Source: Melioribacteraceae bacterium
GTDB lineage: Bacteria; Bacteroidota; Ignavibacteria; Ignavibacteriales; Melioribacteraceae
Direction: 5' to 3'
DNA length: 64,000 bases
Assembly: GCA_016342755.1 (NCBI GenBank)
Contig: JAEINS010000017.1
Span: 1 to 64,000, forward strand
Under the pieces are notes generated by a model. That model was given only the letters and a program-made list of their open reading frames with translations. It searched no databases and was not told the origin of the DNA. Below are positions 62,358-64,000 of this stretch, one piece after another. The position numbers and the translations under genes are program-made. How positions within the stretch are numbered: position 1 is the first letter of the stretch; every line of letters starts with the position of its first letter.

Positions 62358-64000
62358 TTAAAATGAAATATCAATTCCTAACTTAACTTCTCTAGGAGGC
62401 GCGTACATAGCCGGATTCTTAATTGCATCGTAATAATCATTGAAATCACTTTTATGCGCCTGTACTTCTGTTTCTCTAACAATTCTTTGATATGCTTTAC
62501 CAGAATTTGAATAAACCGCTTCTTCCAGTAATGAATCGAACAAATTGTATACAAGCAGATTTAACTTTACATCAAACAGATCACTTGTATAAATATTATA
62601 AAACGCCCTTAAATCAACTTGGAATTTACTTGGTCTATCCGAATTGTTATAATCAAGATTTATTTTTGATAAGGTACTTTCTATTAATGGATCCCATGTA
62701 TATGGTGTTCCAGAATTATAATATGCGGTTACGGTTGCGCCATAAACAGGTGCTGAATAACTTACAGAAGCATTTATTGTATGTCTCTGATCCCAGCCCA
62801 TTCTAAATAATTCATTTACCGGATCAAGATTTCCACCTGCCCTGTCAAATGTCTGGTCAGGCTGATCTGCATTTCCTCTTGTATATTGAAGTGTATAATT
62901 CATGTAAAACGCGAAATTATCAATTACATAATCATATTTTATTTCTAATCCTTTAACATTTCCATAATCAAGATTTGTATATAAACCATATCTTATTTGG
63001 TTATATGTATAAAGTATTTTTGTTCCCAGTAAATCGTATATATCTCTATAATAAACAGCTACTTCCACACTCATACCTTCTACAATCTGCTGCCATAAAC
63101 CTATTTCATACTGCACAGTTTTTTGAGGCTTTAGTGTTGGATTTCCCATTTTTGTTTCTAAATCAATTGGTGAAACCATAAACATTGGATTTGAGTAAAG
63201 GTACGATAATGGCGGCATTTGGTAGAAATGTCCATATGCAAATCTTAATAAGGCTGCATCACCTAATTGATAACTTAATCCTAAACGCGGACTAACTTGT
63301 AAATAAGTATCCGCATCAACGTAATCACTATATTTTGAAGAGTTAGGATCATCAAATCTAATTTGGTTTGCCGGATTACGCCAGTCAGTGGGATATTTTG
63401 TGTTAGGATCAAAATAATCTAAACGTGCGCCAAAGTTGATTACCATATCGTCATATTCCATTTTATCCTGAATATACCATGCAGCTTCAATTGGTTTAGC
63501 GTTTATTTTTGAGGCATAAAATGTTGAATCACTTAATACCATAGGTTCGTAATATGGAAATAGATATCCGCCAGTTGAATCATAGATCATTATATTATCT
63601 TGACCAGTAGTCTCATATTTATTTCTGATACTTACACTATAAGAATCGTAATCATGCTGTGTAAAAGATAATCCGGTTTTTATAACATGGTTTTTATGAA
63701 TCATCCAGGTAAAGTCTAATTTACCTAGATAATCTTTGGTTGTACTTTCCCACCAGCCTTTATCTTGTCCGCCAGTTACAAAACCAGGATCGCTTCTTCT
63801 ATATTTATCGCTTACATATCTTGAGTCAGTTGGAGAATCGTATAAATGATATCCTCTATCATTTTCAACCATTGAAGCTTTAAATTCATAAAACATTTCA
63901 TTGTTTAAGGAATGATTTATTTGTAGGGCGAACATATCAGATTCACTAAAACTTTTACCTAAACCATTGGGATTATATTTCCAATTGTGACTATAAGAAC
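62358..64000 (-). CDS. TonB-dependent receptor, C-terminal part (cut by window end)
   Basis: The frame is open to the window edge, so the N-terminal signal peptide, any CarboxypepD domain and plug lie outside; I see at least 547 residues of the barrel. Barrel signatures include WYIQDKMEYDDMVINFGARLD, SPRLGLSYQLGDAALLRFAYGHFYQMPP and the end REVKLGIDISF with a terminal Phe. It should import a ligand through TonB, and its position at the head of the glycan gene set points to glycan uptake. The ligand cannot be shown from this part of the protein. Confidence 0.9.
   Translation of the reverse strand, partial: SYSHNWKYNPNGLGKSFSESDMFALQINHSLNNEMFYEFKASMVENDRGYHLYDSPTDSRYVSDKYRRSDPGFVTGGQDKGWWESTTKDYLGKLDFTWMIHKNHVIKTGLSFTQHDYDSYSVSIRNKYETTGQDNIMIYDSTGGYLFPYYEPMVLSDSTFYASKINAKPIEAAWYIQDKMEYDDMVINFGARLDYFDPNTKYPTDWRNPANQIRFDDPNSSKYSDYVDADTYLQVSPRLGLSYQLGDAALLRFAYGHFYQMPPLSYLYSNPMFMVSPIDLETKMGNPTLKPQKTVQYEIGLWQQIVEGMSVEVAVYYRDIYDLLGTKILYTYNQIRYGLYTNLDYGNVKGLEIKYDYVIDNFAFYMNYTLQYTRGNADQPDQTFDRAGGNLDPVNELFRMGWDQRHTINASVSYSAPVYGATVTAYYNSGTPYTWDPLIESTLSKINLDYNNSDRPSKFQVDLRAFYNIYTSDLFDVKLNLLVYNLFDSLLEEAVYSNSGKAYQRIVRETEVQAHKSDFNDYYDAIKNPAMYAPPREVKLGIDISF

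Noticed and set aside
1-64000. CRISPR arrays, tRNA and rRNA genes
   Set aside because: I found no regularly spaced direct repeats and no recognisable tRNA or rRNA sequence by eye; a tRNAscan or Infernal run would be decisive.

Overview
The window is about 64 kb of AT-rich DNA (roughly one third G+C by eye) from a Gram-negative bacterium of the Bacteroidota/Ignavibacteriota side of the tree. I favour an Ignavibacteria-type organism. It has a type IX secretion sortase (PorU) and shuttle (PorV) locus, several proteins ending in Por-type C-terminal sorting domains, two large TonB receptors with a CarboxypepD-like or typical barrel end, and some Bacteroidota-type promoters (TTG, about 20 nt, TAnnTTTG). 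Yet many genes have clear Shine-Dalgarno sequences, and the TonB receptors have no SusD neighbour. This taxonomic placement is inference; no rRNA gene is present. I saw no tRNA, rRNA or CRISPR array.

Layout. 1-2500: an accessory edge with a REP-associated (RAYT) transposase between two 22-nt hairpins, abutting a truncated secreted subtilase, then a lipoprotein and dispersed palindromic repeats. 2500-7900 (minus strand): gluzincin/TolB-propeller/barrel protein, a small membrane protein and der. 8100-16230 (minus): porU, porV and an M6-like secreted protein whose HExxH motif is lost. 16400-18730: nth-HD hydrolase pair and a PAP2 phosphatase. 18830-21500: TonB receptor. 21940-25330: KdsC-like phosphatase, exported transglutaminase and OmpA protein. 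25550-26610: three orphan small proteins. 26976-31066: a lipoprotein with ten tandem beta-domains. 31145-35061: NPP-type phosphodiesterase and an M16 peptidase pair. 35058-40546: envelope proteins, truA, a methyltransferase-like protein and mtaB. 40624-43274: the conserved cmk-rpsA pair. 43374-49340: GlsB-like protein, suhB, then lon, msrC and dnaX.

49301-64000 (minus): the most interesting region is one long co-directional gene set. In order of transcription it holds a TonB receptor (cut by the window end), a large FN3/T9SS surface protein, a PorV/PorQ family protein, a PNGase F-like protein with discoidin and T9SS domains, GH130, a CBM9-like exported protein, an exported serine esterase/peptidase and GH125. 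GH125 and GH130 are mannoside-acting families and both lack signal peptides, while the PNGase F-like protein should be surface or secreted. I read this as a SusD-less glycan utilisation locus for N-glycan or other mannose-rich glycans. Release and binding would occur outside, import would go through the TonB receptor, and the last steps would be cytosolic. Two perfect hairpins inside the set may divide it into separately expressed modules.

Other points worth checking are an A11 slippery run in dnaX that would make a short gamma-like product in either shifted frame, a probably leaderless cmk transcript, and a hairpin in the rpsA leader. Start codons were revised by Shine-Dalgarno position for about eight genes.
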